DNA of 64,000 bases from Palsa-504 sp050013055. Lineage in GTDB: Bacteria > Actinomycetota > Actinomycetes > Streptosporangiales > Streptosporangiaceae. Shown here in pieces: positions 42,595 to 51,629 of the stretch (its first letter is position 1; every line of letters begins with the position of its first letter). The position numbers were made by a program, and so were the translations under genes. The DNA lies in assembly GCA_050013055.1 (NCBI GenBank), contig JBEKGC010000002.1, positions 1 through 64,000 on the forward strand, given 5' to 3'. The notes under the pieces were generated by a model. It was not told the DNA's origin, did not search any database, and saw only the letters and a list, made by a program, of their open reading frames with translations.

Positions 42595-45384
42595 ATGACC
42601 ACTCCGGCGGACCGGTACGCCTCGTTCCGCGAACGGCAGGCCGATCCGGAGTTCGCGTCGTTCCGAGCGCTCTACGACTTCGCCTTCGACGGCTTCCAGG
42701 TCGCGGCCTGCGGTGCCCTCAGCGCGGGCGACGGCGTGCTCGTGGCCGCGCCCACCGGCTCGGGCAAGACCGTGGTCGGCGAATACGCGGTGCACCTGGC
42801 GCTGGCCCAGGGCCGCAAGTGCTTCTACACCACGCCGATCAAGGCGCTGTCCAACCAGAAGTACGCCGATCTCGTCCGCCGCTACGACAGCAGGACCGTG
42901 GGGCTGCTCACCGGGGACAACAGCATCAACTCCGGCGCGCCCGTGGTGGTGATGACCACCGAGGTGCTGCGCAACATGCTGTACACCGGCTCGACGGCTT
43001 TGGCGGGCCTCGGCTACGTGGTCCTGGACGAGGTGCACTACCTGGCGGACAGGTCTCGCGGCGCGGTCTGGGAGGAAGTGATCATCCACCTGCCCGAATC
43101 GGTCCGGGTGGTGGCGTTGTCCGCGACGGTGAGCAACGCGGAGGAGTTCGGCGAGTGGCTGGATCAGGTCCGCGGCGGCACGGCGGTCATCGTGGACGAG
43201 CACCGGCCGGTGCCGCTGTGGCAGCACGTGCTGGCCGGTAACCGGCTCTATGACCTGTTCACCGACGATGAGCACACCAGGGTCAACCCCGAACTGCTCC
43301 GGGTGGCGCAGCGGGACACCTGGATCGAGCGCAAGGCGCCAGGACGGCCGGTCCGGGGCGGCCGCCGGCCGCGCCGGTTCCCGCTGTCCTACCGGCCCGA
43401 CGTCATCGCCCGCCTGGACGCCAGCGGGCTGCTGCCCGCGATCACCTTCATCTTCAGCCGGGCCGGCTGCAATGCCGCGGTCGAGCAGTGCCTGGCGGCG
43501 GGCCTGCGGCTGACCACCCCGGAGGAGGCCGAGGCCATCCAGCGGACCGCCGAGCGCCGTACCGCCGACATCCCGCCTGAGGACCTGGCCGTCCTCGGCT
43601 ACGGTGAATGGCTGGCTGGGCTGCGGCGGGGGATCGCGGCGCACCACGCGGGGATGCTGCCCGCGTTCAAGGAAGTGGTGGAAGAACTGTTCGCGGCCGG
43701 GCTGGTCCGCGCGGTGTTCGCGACCGAGACGCTCGCTCTCGGCATCAACATGCCGGCCAGGACCGTGGTCATCGAGAAGCTGGACAAGTGGAACGGCGAG
43801 GCGCACGCGAACCTCACGGCGGGGGAGTACACCCAGCTCACCGGGCGGGCCGGGCGGCGCGGCATCGACGTCGAGGGACACGCGGTGGTGCTGTGGCAGC
43901 CGGGCATGGACCCCGGCGCGGTCGCGGGCCTGGCCAGCACCCGTACCTACCCGCTGAACTCCAGCTTCCGGCCGTCCTACAACATGGCCGTCAACCTGAC
44001 CGGCTGGGCCGGGCGGACCCGCGCATCGGCCCTGCTCGAGTCCTCGTTCGCGCAGTTCCAGGCCGATCGCGGCGTGGTCGGGCTGACCCGGCAGGTACGC
44101 AAGAACGCCGCCGCGATGGCCGAGCTGGCCGCGGCGATGACCTGCTCCAAGGGTGATTTCGCCGAGTACGCGCAGATCAGAAGATCTTTGTCCGAACGAG
44201 AAGGGGATCTGTCCCGGGCCCGTGCCACCTCCCGGCGGGCGGAAGCAGCCAGGTCGCTCTCGCTGCTACGCCCAGGTGACATCATCCGGGTGCCTGGCGG
44301 CCGGCGAGCCGGGCCGGCGGTGGTCCTCCAGCCGGGCGTCCGCGCGGCCGACGGCCGGGGGGCCACCGATTTCGCCGGACCCGGACCGCTCGTGCTGACC
44401 GAGGCTCGCCAGGTCAAGCGGCTGGCCGTGGCGGATTTCCCTGTGCCGGCCGAGGTCATCGACAAGATACGGATCCCTGGGTCGTTCAGCCCCCGCTCGC
44501 CGCAGCACCGCAAGGATCTCGCGGCCACGATGCGGAACCGGCTGGCCAGCCGGGAGCTCGCCGGCCCGGCGAAGGGCAGGAGGCCGACCCGCGCGGCCGA
44601 CTGGGAACGAGACGCTGATTCGGCCAGCGACGTGACGGAACTGCGACGCCGGCTGCGGCGGCATCCGTGCCACGACTGCCCGGGCCGCGAAGACCACGCC
44701 AGGTACGCGGAACGGTACATGCGGCTCAAACGCGAGACCGAGGCGCTCGAGCACCGGGTGGCGGGCCGCTCGCACGTGATCGCCCGCACCTTCGGCCGGG
44801 TCTGCAGCGTCCTGGACCGGCTCGGCTACCTGGCCGGTGACACGGTCACGCCCGACGGGCAGCGGCTCGGGCGGCTGTACACCGAGCTTGACCTGCTGGC
44901 CGCCGAATGCCTGCGCCGTGGCCTGTGGGACGGGCTGTCCCCGGCCGAGCTGGCCGCCTGCGTGTCCGCGTTGTCGTTCGAGTCGCGGCAGGCCGACGAC
45001 GCCCACCCGCCCCGGCTGCCCAGGGGCCTGGTCCCCGAGACCCTCGCCGTCATGGTCAGGACCTGGGGCGAGCTCGACCAGCTGGAGAAGGACAACGACC
45101 TGTCGTTTCTGCGTGAGCCAGACCTCGGTTTTGCCTGGGCCGCGTACCGCTGGGCGCGGGGAGCGAGGCTGGAAACCGTCCTGGACGAGGCACCCGAACT
45201 GACCCCCGGCGACTTCGTCCGCTCCGTCAAGCAGCTGATAGACCTTCTCGACCAGCTCGCCTCGGCCATCCCCATCGCCCCGGCGTCCCTATCGGACACA
45301 TCGCCCACTCTGGCGTCGACCGCCCGCGCCGCGATCGACGCGATGCGCCGCGGCGTTATCGCCTATTCCGCCGTCGCTGACTAG
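42595..45384 (+). CDS. helY: Ski2/Mtr4-like DEAD/DEAH-box RNA helicase HelY
   Basis: A 929-residue ATP-dependent helicase. The motor has the Walker A VAAPTGSGKTVVGEYAVHLA, motif Ia FYTTPIKALSNQKY, the DEVH box VVLDEVHYLADRSRG, motif III ALSATVSNAEEFGEWL, ATETLALGINMPARTVVIEK (motif V) and QLTGRAGRRGIDVEGHAVVL (motif VI). The C-terminal half has a Ski2-type ratchet and a CHDCPGREDHARYAERYMRL block present in actinobacterial HelY. Length fits (about 900). Position behind tatAC is the conserved actinobacterial arrangement, though no functional link to Tat is established. Confidence 0.95.
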   Translation: MTTPADRYASFRERQADPEFASFRALYDFAFDGFQVAACGALSAGDGVLVAAPTGSGKTVVGEYAVHLALAQGRKCFYTTPIKALSNQKYADLVRRYDSRTVGLLTGDNSINSGAPVVVMTTEVLRNMLYTGSTALAGLGYVVLDEVHYLADRSRGAVWEEVIIHLPESVRVVALSATVSNAEEFGEWLDQVRGGTAVIVDEHRPVPLWQHVLAGNRLYDLFTDDEHTRVNPELLRVAQRDTWIERKAPGRPVRGGRRPRRFPLSYRPDVIARLDASGLLPAITFIFSRAGCNAAVEQCLAAGLRLTTPEEAEAIQRTAERRTADIPPEDLAVLGYGEWLAGLRRGIAAHHAGMLPAFKEVVEELFAAGLVRAVFATETLALGINMPARTVVIEKLDKWNGEAHANLTAGEYTQLTGRAGRRGIDVEGHAVVLWQPGMDPGAVAGLASTRTYPLNSSFRPSYNMAVNLTGWAGRTRASALLESSFAQFQADRGVVGLTRQVRKNAAAMAELAAAMTCSKGDFAEYAQIRRSLSEREGDLSRARATSRRAEAARSLSLLRPGDIIRVPGGRRAGPAVVLQPGVRAADGRGATDFAGPGPLVLTEARQVKRLAVADFPVPAEVIDKIRIPGSFSPRSPQHRKDLAATMRNRLASRELAGPAKGRRPTRAADWERDADSASDVTELRRRLRRHPCHDCPGREDHARYAERYMRLKRETEALEHRVAGRSHVIARTFGRVCSVLDRLGYLAGDTVTPDGQRLGRLYTELDLLAAECLRRGLWDGLSPAELAACVSALSFESRQADDAHPPRLPRGLVPETLAVMVRTWGELDQLEKDNDLSFLREPDLGFAWAAYRWARGARLETVLDEAPELTPGDFVRSVKQLIDLLDQLASAIPIAPASLSDTSPTLASTARAAIDAMRRGVIAYSAVAD

Positions 45385-45479
45385 GCACGCGCTCAGTTTC
45401 ACTGATTATCTATGGAACGCGACTCTCGGTGAGGCTACGTTACCGTATGAAATGGTTCGTGCACGCAAGGAGGCGCGGC

Positions 45480-48398
45480 ATGGATGGGTTCTGGGTGACT
45501 CCCGGCCGGACGACAGCGCGGCGTTACCGGCGCCGGGCCAGGCTGCTCACGGTATCAGCGGCGGGCGCGGGCCTGGCCCTGATCGCCGGAGCGATGACGG
45601 CGGTGCCCGCCAGCGCCCAGGGATCGGCGCCCGGGGCGCCTGGAGCCAACGCGACCTGGAACGAGCCGAGCGTGACGGGCTTCGCCGATTCGCTCGGGGC
45701 GAGCTCCAAGGTCTGGTACACGGTCGGGAACGGCGAGCTCGAGAACGCGTTCTCCCCGGAAACCGACACGCCGGACACCTTCGGCCTGCAGTACGTCGTG
45801 ACGGACGGCTCCTCGTTCACCGAGACCGAGACGACGGGCACCACCCACGCGATCTCGCTGCTGAACGAGAGCTCGCTGGTCTGGCAGCAGGTCAACAAGG
45901 CCGACAACGGTGACTTCACGATCACCAAGACCTACATCGCCGACCCGTCGCGTTCGGTGATCCTGGTGCAGACCACGTTCGACAACACGAGCGCCGCCGC
46001 GCTCAAGCTCTACGTCGACTATCACCCGCAGCTCGACAACGACGGGATGGGCAACACCGGCGATACCGATTCCGCCAGCGGCGACCTGGTGGCCCAGAAC
46101 GGGTCGGTCGCCAGCGCGCTGACCGCCTCGACCGGCTTTACCGCCGGTGACAACGGGTACGTCGGCACGTCCAGCGATGGCGAGACCATGCTCACCTCGA
46201 GTCACGGGCTTACCTCGACGTACTCGCAGGCGTCATCGGGCGGCCACATCGACCAGGTCGCGCAGATCCCGGTGGCCGCCAGCGGGTCGACCACCTTCAC
46301 CCTCGCTCTTGGCTTCGACACCACCGAGGCGGCCGCGATCTCGGACGCGTCCGCGTCGCTGGCCACCGGGTTCACCTCACTGGAGAGCTCGTTCGAGTCC
46401 GGCTGGCAATCCTGGCTCAGCGGGCTGACCGCGGCGCCTGCCTCGGTCACCGGGAACGCCGGGCTGAAGGAGCAGTACGCCGTCTCGCTGATGGAGCTGA
46501 AGGCGGACGAGGACAAGACCTACGCCGGCGCGTTCATCGCGGCGCCCACCGTGCCCTGGGGCGCGAGCGTCAGCGCGGACACCGGGACCGGCACCTCGGG
46601 CGCGCACGGCTACCACGCGGTGTGGACGCGGGACGAGTACGAGATGGCCAGCACGCTGCTCGCGGCGGGTGACAAGACCGACGCCCTGGCCGCGCTCAGC
46701 TACATCTTCAGCTACGAGGTCCAGTCCGGCGGTTCGGTCAAGCAGAACACCTGGCTGAACGGTACGGCGGTCTTCGGGTCCGTCCAGATGGACGAGGTCG
46801 CCGATCCGATCATCCTGGCGTACCAGCTGGGCGCGACGGGCTCGTCGGACTGGAGCTACGTCGAGGAGCTCGCGAACTACCTGGTGGCCAACGGCCCCTC
46901 TACCAAGGAGGAGCGCTGGGAGGAGATCGGGGGCTATTCGCCTGCCACCATGGCGGCTGAGATCGCCGGGCTGATCTGCGCGGCGTCCATCGCCGAGACC
47001 AACGGCGATCCCGCCGCGGCGCAGACGTACACCTCGACCGCCCAGGCGTGGGCTTCTGAGGTCGACGACCTGACCTACACCACCACCGGACCGTACGGGA
47101 ACGGCGATTACCTGCTGCGGATCACCCCCGACGGCCAGCCGAACGCGGGCACGAGCATCGGCATCGCCAACGGCGGCGGCAGCCACGACGACCGCACCGT
47201 GGTGGACCCCAGCTTCCTTGAGCTGGTGCGCCTCGGCGTCAAGTCCCCGACCGCCGCCGACATCACCAGCACCATCTCGGCCGTGGACAGCGAGCTGGAA
47301 ACCACGACCCCGGAGGGGCCCATCTGGCACAGGTACAACTTCGACGGCTACGGCGAGACCTCCTCCGGAGGTGACTACACCGGGGCAGGCGTCGGCAATC
47401 CCTGGCCGGTGCTGTCCGGTGAGCGCGGCGAGTACGACGTCGCCGACGGCAACTCCTCAGCCGCCCAGTCCATGCTGGCGACGATGGCGGGTGCGGCCAA
47501 CGCCGGCTACCAGATCTCCGAGCAGGTCTGGGGCGGCTCGACCGGCACCGGCGGGTTTACCTTCGGCCAGGCGGACAACTCCTCCACGCCGCTGATGTGG
47601 GCGATGGCGCAATACGTCAGGCTGGCCATCGACATCTCCGCGGGTAAGGATGTCGACACCCCGGCCGTGGTGGAGAACTGCCTGCAGGGCAGCTCATGCC
47701 CGGCCACCGGGACGGTCAGGGAAACCGTGAACGTGACCGTTCCGGTGAACACCGACGCCTCGCAGGACACGGTTTACCTGGACGGTAACCTCTCCGCCCT
47801 CGGCTACGGCCAGTCCGACTGGGCCTCGAACGGCATCGCGATGACGCGGGTCAGCTCCACCGAATGGACCACCACCGTGTACGCGGCCGCGAACACCACG
47901 CTGTCCTACAAGTACGACCTCGGCGGCAACTGGGGTAACGCCGAGGAGACGGCCGGCTGCGGTTCGGTCAGCAACCGGTCGATGTCGGTGGCCGGCGGCA
48001 CGGTCAGCGACACGGTGGCTAACTGGGAAGGGCCCGGGGCCTGCGGCGACTCCGGCGCGGTGATCAACGTGACGGTGCCCGCGAACACCCCGGGCGGGGA
48101 CACCGTGTACCTATCGGGCAACTACAACGTGCTCGGCACCGGCATCGGCTCCTACGACGACTGGCTCGCCTACGACTATCCGATGATCAAGACAGGGACG
48201 GACTCCTGGACGCTGACCATCACCGGCGTTCCCGTCGCCAGTTTCCAGTACAAGTTCACCCTCGGCAGCTGGAGCAACGTGGAAGAGACCAGCTCCTGCG
48301 GCTACGTCGCCGACCGGACGTTCGGCTTCAACACGGCAGGCGCGACCTATACCGCTAACGACACGGTGGCGGCCTGGGAGGGGGTCGGGTCCTGCTGA
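45480..48398 (+). CDS. Secreted GH15 glucoamylase with two starch-binding-like modules
   Basis: A 972-residue exported enzyme. The ATG at 45480 is chosen for AAGGAGG 6 bp upstream. The signal peptide has several arginines (TARRYRRRARLLTV) and ends PASAQG; a Tat route is possible. Residues 40-310 resemble the beta-sandwich N-domain of glucodextranases and bacterial glucoamylases. The (alpha/alpha)6 domain has YHAVWTRDEYEMASTLL, the general acid region EERWEEIGGYSPATMAAEIA and the general base region SEQVWGG. Two repeats of about 100 residues follow, each opening with NVTVPxNT, with VYLDGNLSALGYG / VYLSGNYNVLGTG and a C-terminal WEGPGAC / WEGVGSC; they look like CBM20/25-type starch-binding modules. 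It releases glucose from external alpha-glucans. Confidence 0.88.
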   Translation: MDGFWVTPGRTTARRYRRRARLLTVSAAGAGLALIAGAMTAVPASAQGSAPGAPGANATWNEPSVTGFADSLGASSKVWYTVGNGELENAFSPETDTPDTFGLQYVVTDGSSFTETETTGTTHAISLLNESSLVWQQVNKADNGDFTITKTYIADPSRSVILVQTTFDNTSAAALKLYVDYHPQLDNDGMGNTGDTDSASGDLVAQNGSVASALTASTGFTAGDNGYVGTSSDGETMLTSSHGLTSTYSQASSGGHIDQVAQIPVAASGSTTFTLALGFDTTEAAAISDASASLATGFTSLESSFESGWQSWLSGLTAAPASVTGNAGLKEQYAVSLMELKADEDKTYAGAFIAAPTVPWGASVSADTGTGTSGAHGYHAVWTRDEYEMASTLLAAGDKTDALAALSYIFSYEVQSGGSVKQNTWLNGTAVFGSVQMDEVADPIILAYQLGATGSSDWSYVEELANYLVANGPSTKEERWEEIGGYSPATMAAEIAGLICAASIAETNGDPAAAQTYTSTAQAWASEVDDLTYTTTGPYGNGDYLLRITPDGQPNAGTSIGIANGGGSHDDRTVVDPSFLELVRLGVKSPTAADITSTISAVDSELETTTPEGPIWHRYNFDGYGETSSGGDYTGAGVGNPWPVLSGERGEYDVADGNSSAAQSMLATMAGAANAGYQISEQVWGGSTGTGGFTFGQADNSSTPLMWAMAQYVRLAIDISAGKDVDTPAVVENCLQGSSCPATGTVRETVNVTVPVNTDASQDTVYLDGNLSALGYGQSDWASNGIAMTRVSSTEWTTTVYAAANTTLSYKYDLGGNWGNAEETAGCGSVSNRSMSVAGGTVSDTVANWEGPGACGDSGAVINVTVPANTPGGDTVYLSGNYNVLGTGIGSYDDWLAYDYPMIKTGTDSWTLTITGVPVASFQYKFTLGSWSNVEETSSCGYVADRTFGFNTAGATYTANDTVAAWEGVGSC

Positions 48399-48507
48399 TC
48401 GCCTGCCCCGGCCCTGGCGTCAGGGGCACACGAACGCGATCGCATTGATCGACGTTGCCTATGCGTTGAGACCAGTTTGGCATTGGTGCGGGCCATCCGA
48501 TGATCGC

Positions 48508-48513
48508 TAACCT
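48508..48513 (+). promoter_or_regulatory. Candidate -10 box of the cysteine-dioxygenase-like gene
   Basis: TAACCT predicts a start near 48520 and a 14-nt leader that contains GAGGAGG 4 bp before the ATG at 48534. Confidence 0.45.
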
Positions 48514-48533
48514 GGGAGCGCCGAGGAGGTGTC

Positions 48534-49118
48534 ATGTCGCTGACCAGCACAGATAAAGTCACGCCCAGCAGCCGAGCCGACCGGGCCTGGCCGGCTGGGA
48601 CATGCCAGGGCCACCTCGTGCGGGCGGTCCGCACCGAGGTCCGCCGCGGCCTGGACTGGCAGCAGACGGCCGATCGCGTGGCCGGCGTCCTGCGCGGTAA
48701 CCTGCCCGACCCGGCCGACCTGCTGCCCGCGCCGCTGCGGCACGGAGATCCGGACCGCTATCAGAGCCACCTGCTCTACGTCGAGCCGGACGGCTCGTTT
48801 TCTGTCTCCGTCATGGTCTGGCGGCCCGGTCAGCAGACGGCGATTCATGACCACGTGGCCTGGTGCGTCACCGGGGTCCTGCTGGGACGTGAGTACGAGG
48901 AGATCTTTGCGCTGACCGACAGCGGGAACGCCCTCGAACTCGCCGCCCGGAACCTGAACCTGGCCGGGACCGTGTCCGGCTTCGCGCCACCCGGCGACAT
49001 CCACCGGGTCCGCAACACCGGCCACGACGTGGCCATCTCCCTGCACGTCTACGGCGCGGATATCTCCCGCCTCGGCAACAGCATCCGCCGCGAGTACACC
49101 CTCCCGATCCTCCCGTAA
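48534..49118 (+). CDS. Cysteine dioxygenase type I-like cupin
   Basis: A 194-residue cytosolic iron enzyme of the cysteine dioxygenase/thiol dioxygenase group, which oxidises cysteine or another thiol to the sulfinate. The cupin iron site is visible as WRPGQQTAIHDHVAWCVTGV (two His) and GDIHRVRNTGHDVAISLHVY (third His). The Cys in AWCVTG sits close to where CDOs form their Cys-Tyr crosslink. The first 60 residues (TCQGHLVRAVRTEVRRGLDW) are a helical cap. It has its own promoter-like box and seems monocistronic. Confidence 0.85.
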   Translation: MSLTSTDKVTPSSRADRAWPAGTCQGHLVRAVRTEVRRGLDWQQTADRVAGVLRGNLPDPADLLPAPLRHGDPDRYQSHLLYVEPDGSFSVSVMVWRPGQQTAIHDHVAWCVTGVLLGREYEEIFALTDSGNALELAARNLNLAGTVSGFAPPGDIHRVRNTGHDVAISLHVYGADISRLGNSIRREYTLPILP

Positions 49119-49130
49119 CGCACTTCCCCC

Positions 49131-49190
49131 CGCCCCGGGCACGCCTCCGCCCCGGGCACGCCTCCGCCCCGGGCCCGGCTCCGCCCCGGT
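49131..49190. repeat. 17-bp tandem repeat, 3.5 copies
   Basis: CGCCCCGGGCACGCCTC repeats at 49131, 49148 and, with changes, 49165, plus a partial unit to 49190. It lies 12 bp after the dioxygenase-like stop codon. It may fold into short GC hairpins. Confidence 0.85.
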
Positions 49191-49325
49191 GCCAAGGATC
49201 GTGGATCGGAACCGTCGTCTGACCACGCTTTCTATCCACGATGATGGCCCGACCCCGGCTCAGAGGTGGGCCTAGGGCTGCGGCCACGGTCCGTTCGGCA
49301 AAATTCTTGGATTTTGGTCTGGCCG

Positions 49326-49378
49326 GAATATTCTCGCCGATATATCGTTGAACTAACGGTAAGGATCGAAAAGCGATC
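49326..49378. promoter_or_regulatory. AT-rich dyads upstream of padR-type gene
   Basis: Three dyads lie within 53 bp: GAATATTC (49326-49333), CGATATATCG (49338-49347) and GATCG-AAAAG-CGATC (49364-49378). PadR proteins often repress their own genes through such AT-rich palindromes, so autoregulation is likely. Confidence 0.5.
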
Positions 49379-49402
49379 TAGAGACACACAAGGAGTACTG
49401 CA

Positions 49403-50089
49403 ATGCATAGCGAAGCATGGGGAGACCCACAAGAGTCGCGGGAACGCCGTGGCGGTCACCGGGGTCACGGGCGGGAGCGCGGTCGCCGTGGCGGCCCGTT
49501 CGCAGGAGGCCCGGGAGGTCCGGGAGGCTTTGGGGGCCCGGGCGGCCCGTTCGAGTTCGGGATGCGCGGAGGGCCGTTCGGGCCGTCGCGGTTCGGCGGC
49601 CGCGGGCCGCGCGTCCGGCGCGGCGACGTGCGGGCCGCGATCTTGGACCTGCTGGCCGAGGGCCAGCCGTGGAACGGCTACCAGATCATCCAGGAGATCG
49701 GCGAGCGCACCCAGGGCGTGTGGCGGCCGAGCGCGGGGTCGGTGTACCCGGCGCTGCAGCAGCTGGAGGACGAGGGCCTGATCACGCCGGCGGCCGGCGA
49801 AGACCGCAAGAGGAACTACACGCTGACCGACGAGGGCCGGGCTTATGTGGAGGCGCACGCCGATGAGCTCAGGGCGTCCTGGGACGCCGTGACCGGCAGC
49901 GTCGACGACGCCGCGGTCCAGCTGCACAACCTGACCCGCCAGGTGGCCATGGCCACCGTGCAGGTCACCCAGGCCGGCTCGCCGGCCCAGATCCAGCAGG
50001 CCAGCAAGATCCTGGCCGACACCCGCAAAGCCCTGTACCGTATTCTCGCCTCAGACGGCGAAGATGCGGGGGAGGACACGCACGGGTGA
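49403..50089 (+). CDS. PadR-family transcriptional regulator with Gly/Arg-rich N-terminus
   Basis: A 228-residue regulator; AAGGAGT precedes the ATG. Residues 1-70 are an unusual Gly/Arg/His/Pro-rich, probably disordered arm (RRGGHRGHGRERGRRGG, GGPGGPGGFGGPGGPFEFG). The winged-helix PadR domain follows: RRGDVRAAILDLLAEGQPWN, GYQIIQEIGERTQGVWRPSA, GSVYPALQQLEDEGLITPAA, then KRNYTLTDEGRAYVEAHADE. The last 80 residues form the C-terminal dimerising helices. The N-terminal arm could add nonspecific DNA binding. No regulated transporter gene is adjacent, so the target is unknown apart from likely self-control. Confidence 0.9.
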   Translation: MHSEAWGDPQESRERRGGHRGHGRERGRRGGPFAGGPGGPGGFGGPGGPFEFGMRGGPFGPSRFGGRGPRVRRGDVRAAILDLLAEGQPWNGYQIIQEIGERTQGVWRPSAGSVYPALQQLEDEGLITPAAGEDRKRNYTLTDEGRAYVEAHADELRASWDAVTGSVDDAAVQLHNLTRQVAMATVQVTQAGSPAQIQQASKILADTRKALYRILASDGEDAGEDTHG

Positions 50090-50711
50090 CTCCGGCGATC
50101 TCCGTCAGCGAGCTGACCGCGAGGACCTCGGGGCCGGCCAGGGTCGCGGCGTGGTCAGGGAACGGGACACCGTGCGCCGCGCGACGAAGCAGCTACAAAC
50201 GTTCATGGCGCTCACCGCGCCCAGTGGTCCTGGGTGTTACCCGGGGACGGCTGGCTGGTTCCGCTTGTCTATCCCTGGCCATGGTCGCCGCGATGGGCTA
50301 GCTGATGCTGGCTATAGCCATAGTCAAGTTTCGCAAGACCGAATAGACCGTGGGCGCTGCCCCTATGAGCGTATTCCAGCGGCCCGGCCGGTAAGCATCC
50401 GCTGATCGTTTCGTATGAATTTTGCTCGGCACAATAGCGAAACGATCCAACAATCCCACCCCGCTTACCGACCTGTGCGCACAGCGCACAACAAGAAGCG
50501 TTGTTACCGATTGACCCGGCACCACGACCTGCTAACTCCCCCATTGCCGAGTCGTGCGTCCCCTATACATCCATCCCGAGCTGAGCAATACCCCAATGCA
50601 CCCAGAGAAGCCCCACAGCCCGACCAGAGCCCACCGATACCCCCACCCGAGGGACCCCGCCCCCCGCCCAGTGAACCCAGGCCCCCACCCAGTGAACCGC
50701 CACGGCACCTC

Positions 50712-50841
50712 AGCCCAGTAAACCGCCCCAGCCCCCCGCCCACCCAGCCCAGTAACCCGCCAGCCCCCCGCCCACCCAGCCCAGTAACCCGCCAGCCCCC
50801 CGCCCGCCCAGCCCAGTAACCCGCCAGCCCCCCGCCCACCC
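50712..50841. repeat. 32-bp C-rich tandem repeat, four copies
   Basis: Units start at 50712 (34 bp, variant), 50746, 50778 and 50810, each beginning AGCCCAGTAACCCGCCAGCC and ending CCCCCCGCCCACCC. Degenerate fragments extend back to about 50650. The complementary strand has runs of five or six G and could form G-quadruplexes. Confidence 0.9.
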
Positions 50842-50904
50842 CACCCAAAGAGGCACTCACAGGTGCAGGCCAACAAAGAAAAGCCCCCACAGAGAGGGCG
50901 CCAC

Positions 50905-50934
50905 GCGGGGGGTCCGGGGGGTCGCCCCCCCGGG
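50905..50934. repeat. G-rich/C-rich palindromic element, copy 1
   Basis: GCGGGGGGTCCGGGGGG is followed by TCGCCCCCCCGGG. The same type of element recurs at 55423-55457. Such G(n)TC-CG(n)-C(n) elements resemble dispersed intergenic repeats seen in actinomycete genomes. Confidence 0.6.
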
Positions 50935-50980
50935 AAAGACTGCGAGCCCCCCCGAAGCCGCATAAAGCGGCGAGCATAGG

Positions 50981-51021
50981 GCGACGCCGGGTGGCTACGG
51001 GGGCAAACCACCCGGCGTCGC
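50981..51021. terminator. Hairpin with 14-bp perfect stem
   Basis: GCGACGCCGGGTGG (50981-50994) pairs with CCACCCGGCGTCGC (51008-51021) over a 13-nt loop. It may be a terminator for the DUF3099 gene (minus strand, ends at 51173) or part of the repeat region. Confidence 0.5.
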
Positions 51022-51172
51022 GTTCATCGGCGCTCCGACGGGGGCCCGGAACGCCGGCAGTGGTGCTCCGACGGGGGACCAGAGCACCGATATGAATGTT
51101 ACACGGAAACGCCCCCGGTTGTGTCAAGACCTAATTACCAGCCAAGTCTCGGGACGGCGCTGAGCAGGCCAA

Positions 51173-51559
51173 TCACGAACCAGATAAGTTATCACTTGAA
51201 CGCGGCGGCACCGGGTGCTCGCTGTTTCCCTGGTTTGCTTGTGGCGGGCCAGCCGGGTCACGGGTAGCGGGCACGTTCGGCTGGTACTCCATGAAGCCGC
51301 GGGTGTTGTCCGGCTCTCGGCCGCCGTTGGCGAACACCACCGCGAAATAGGGAATGAAGATGGCCCCCATGGCGGGTATCGCGGCCAGCCAGCCGAAGTG
51401 ATTGGTGTAGAGGATCACGGCTATTACGAAGCACAGTGCGCGGATGCCCATCATCAGCAGGTACCTGCGCTGCCGGTAGGTGATGTCGTCCGACATCGAG
51501 CGGCGCGCTTGGGTCACCAGGTGCACCGGCTGCGGCCGGCGCGATGGAGCTATCCTCAC
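51173..51559 (-). CDS. DUF3099 membrane protein
   Basis: A 128-residue small membrane protein of the actinobacterial DUF3099 family, from a GTG at 51559. The core is ITYRQRRYLLMMGIRALCFV and two helices, IRALCFVIAVILYTNHFG and WLAAIPAMGAIFIPYFAVVF, joined by a tight turn, then ANGGREPDN. The C-terminal tail is Pro/Asn-rich. An internal ATG (MSDDITYRQRR) is an alternative start. The function is unknown; it lies upstream of no obvious partner. Confidence 0.85.
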   Translation of the reverse strand: MRIAPSRRPQPVHLVTQARRSMSDDITYRQRRYLLMMGIRALCFVIAVILYTNHFGWLAAIPAMGAIFIPYFAVVFANGGREPDNTRGFMEYQPNVPATRDPAGPPQANQGNSEHPVPPRSSDNLSGS

Positions 51560-51629
51560 GTCTCCACGGTATGTCCCGCCGCCAAACCGGGTCGACTCGC
51601 CTCCCCCTTAAGCCCCGCCCGGGGCCCCT

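Larger units (their letters stand above)
50090..51172. other. Non-coding, low-complexity 1.1-kb region
   Basis: No credible gene is seen on either strand; the open frames here are Pro-rich or Gly-rich by-products of base composition. The left part (50280-50520) is relatively AT-rich. The middle holds C-rich repeats (50640-50841), then a G-rich hairpin, a 14-bp hairpin and two similar copies of GCTCCGACGGGGG at about 51029 and 51064. All three structures are listed separately. Confidence 0.6.

Noticed and set aside
50415..50819. 134-codon Pro-rich open frame in the 50-51 kb gap, and its minus-strand Gly-rich counterpart
   Set aside because: Both are products of the C-rich tandem repeats; they have no start signals and no conserved domain.
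50712..50841. CRISPR array
   Set aside because: The 32-bp units are directly adjacent with no spacers, and no cas gene is in the window.
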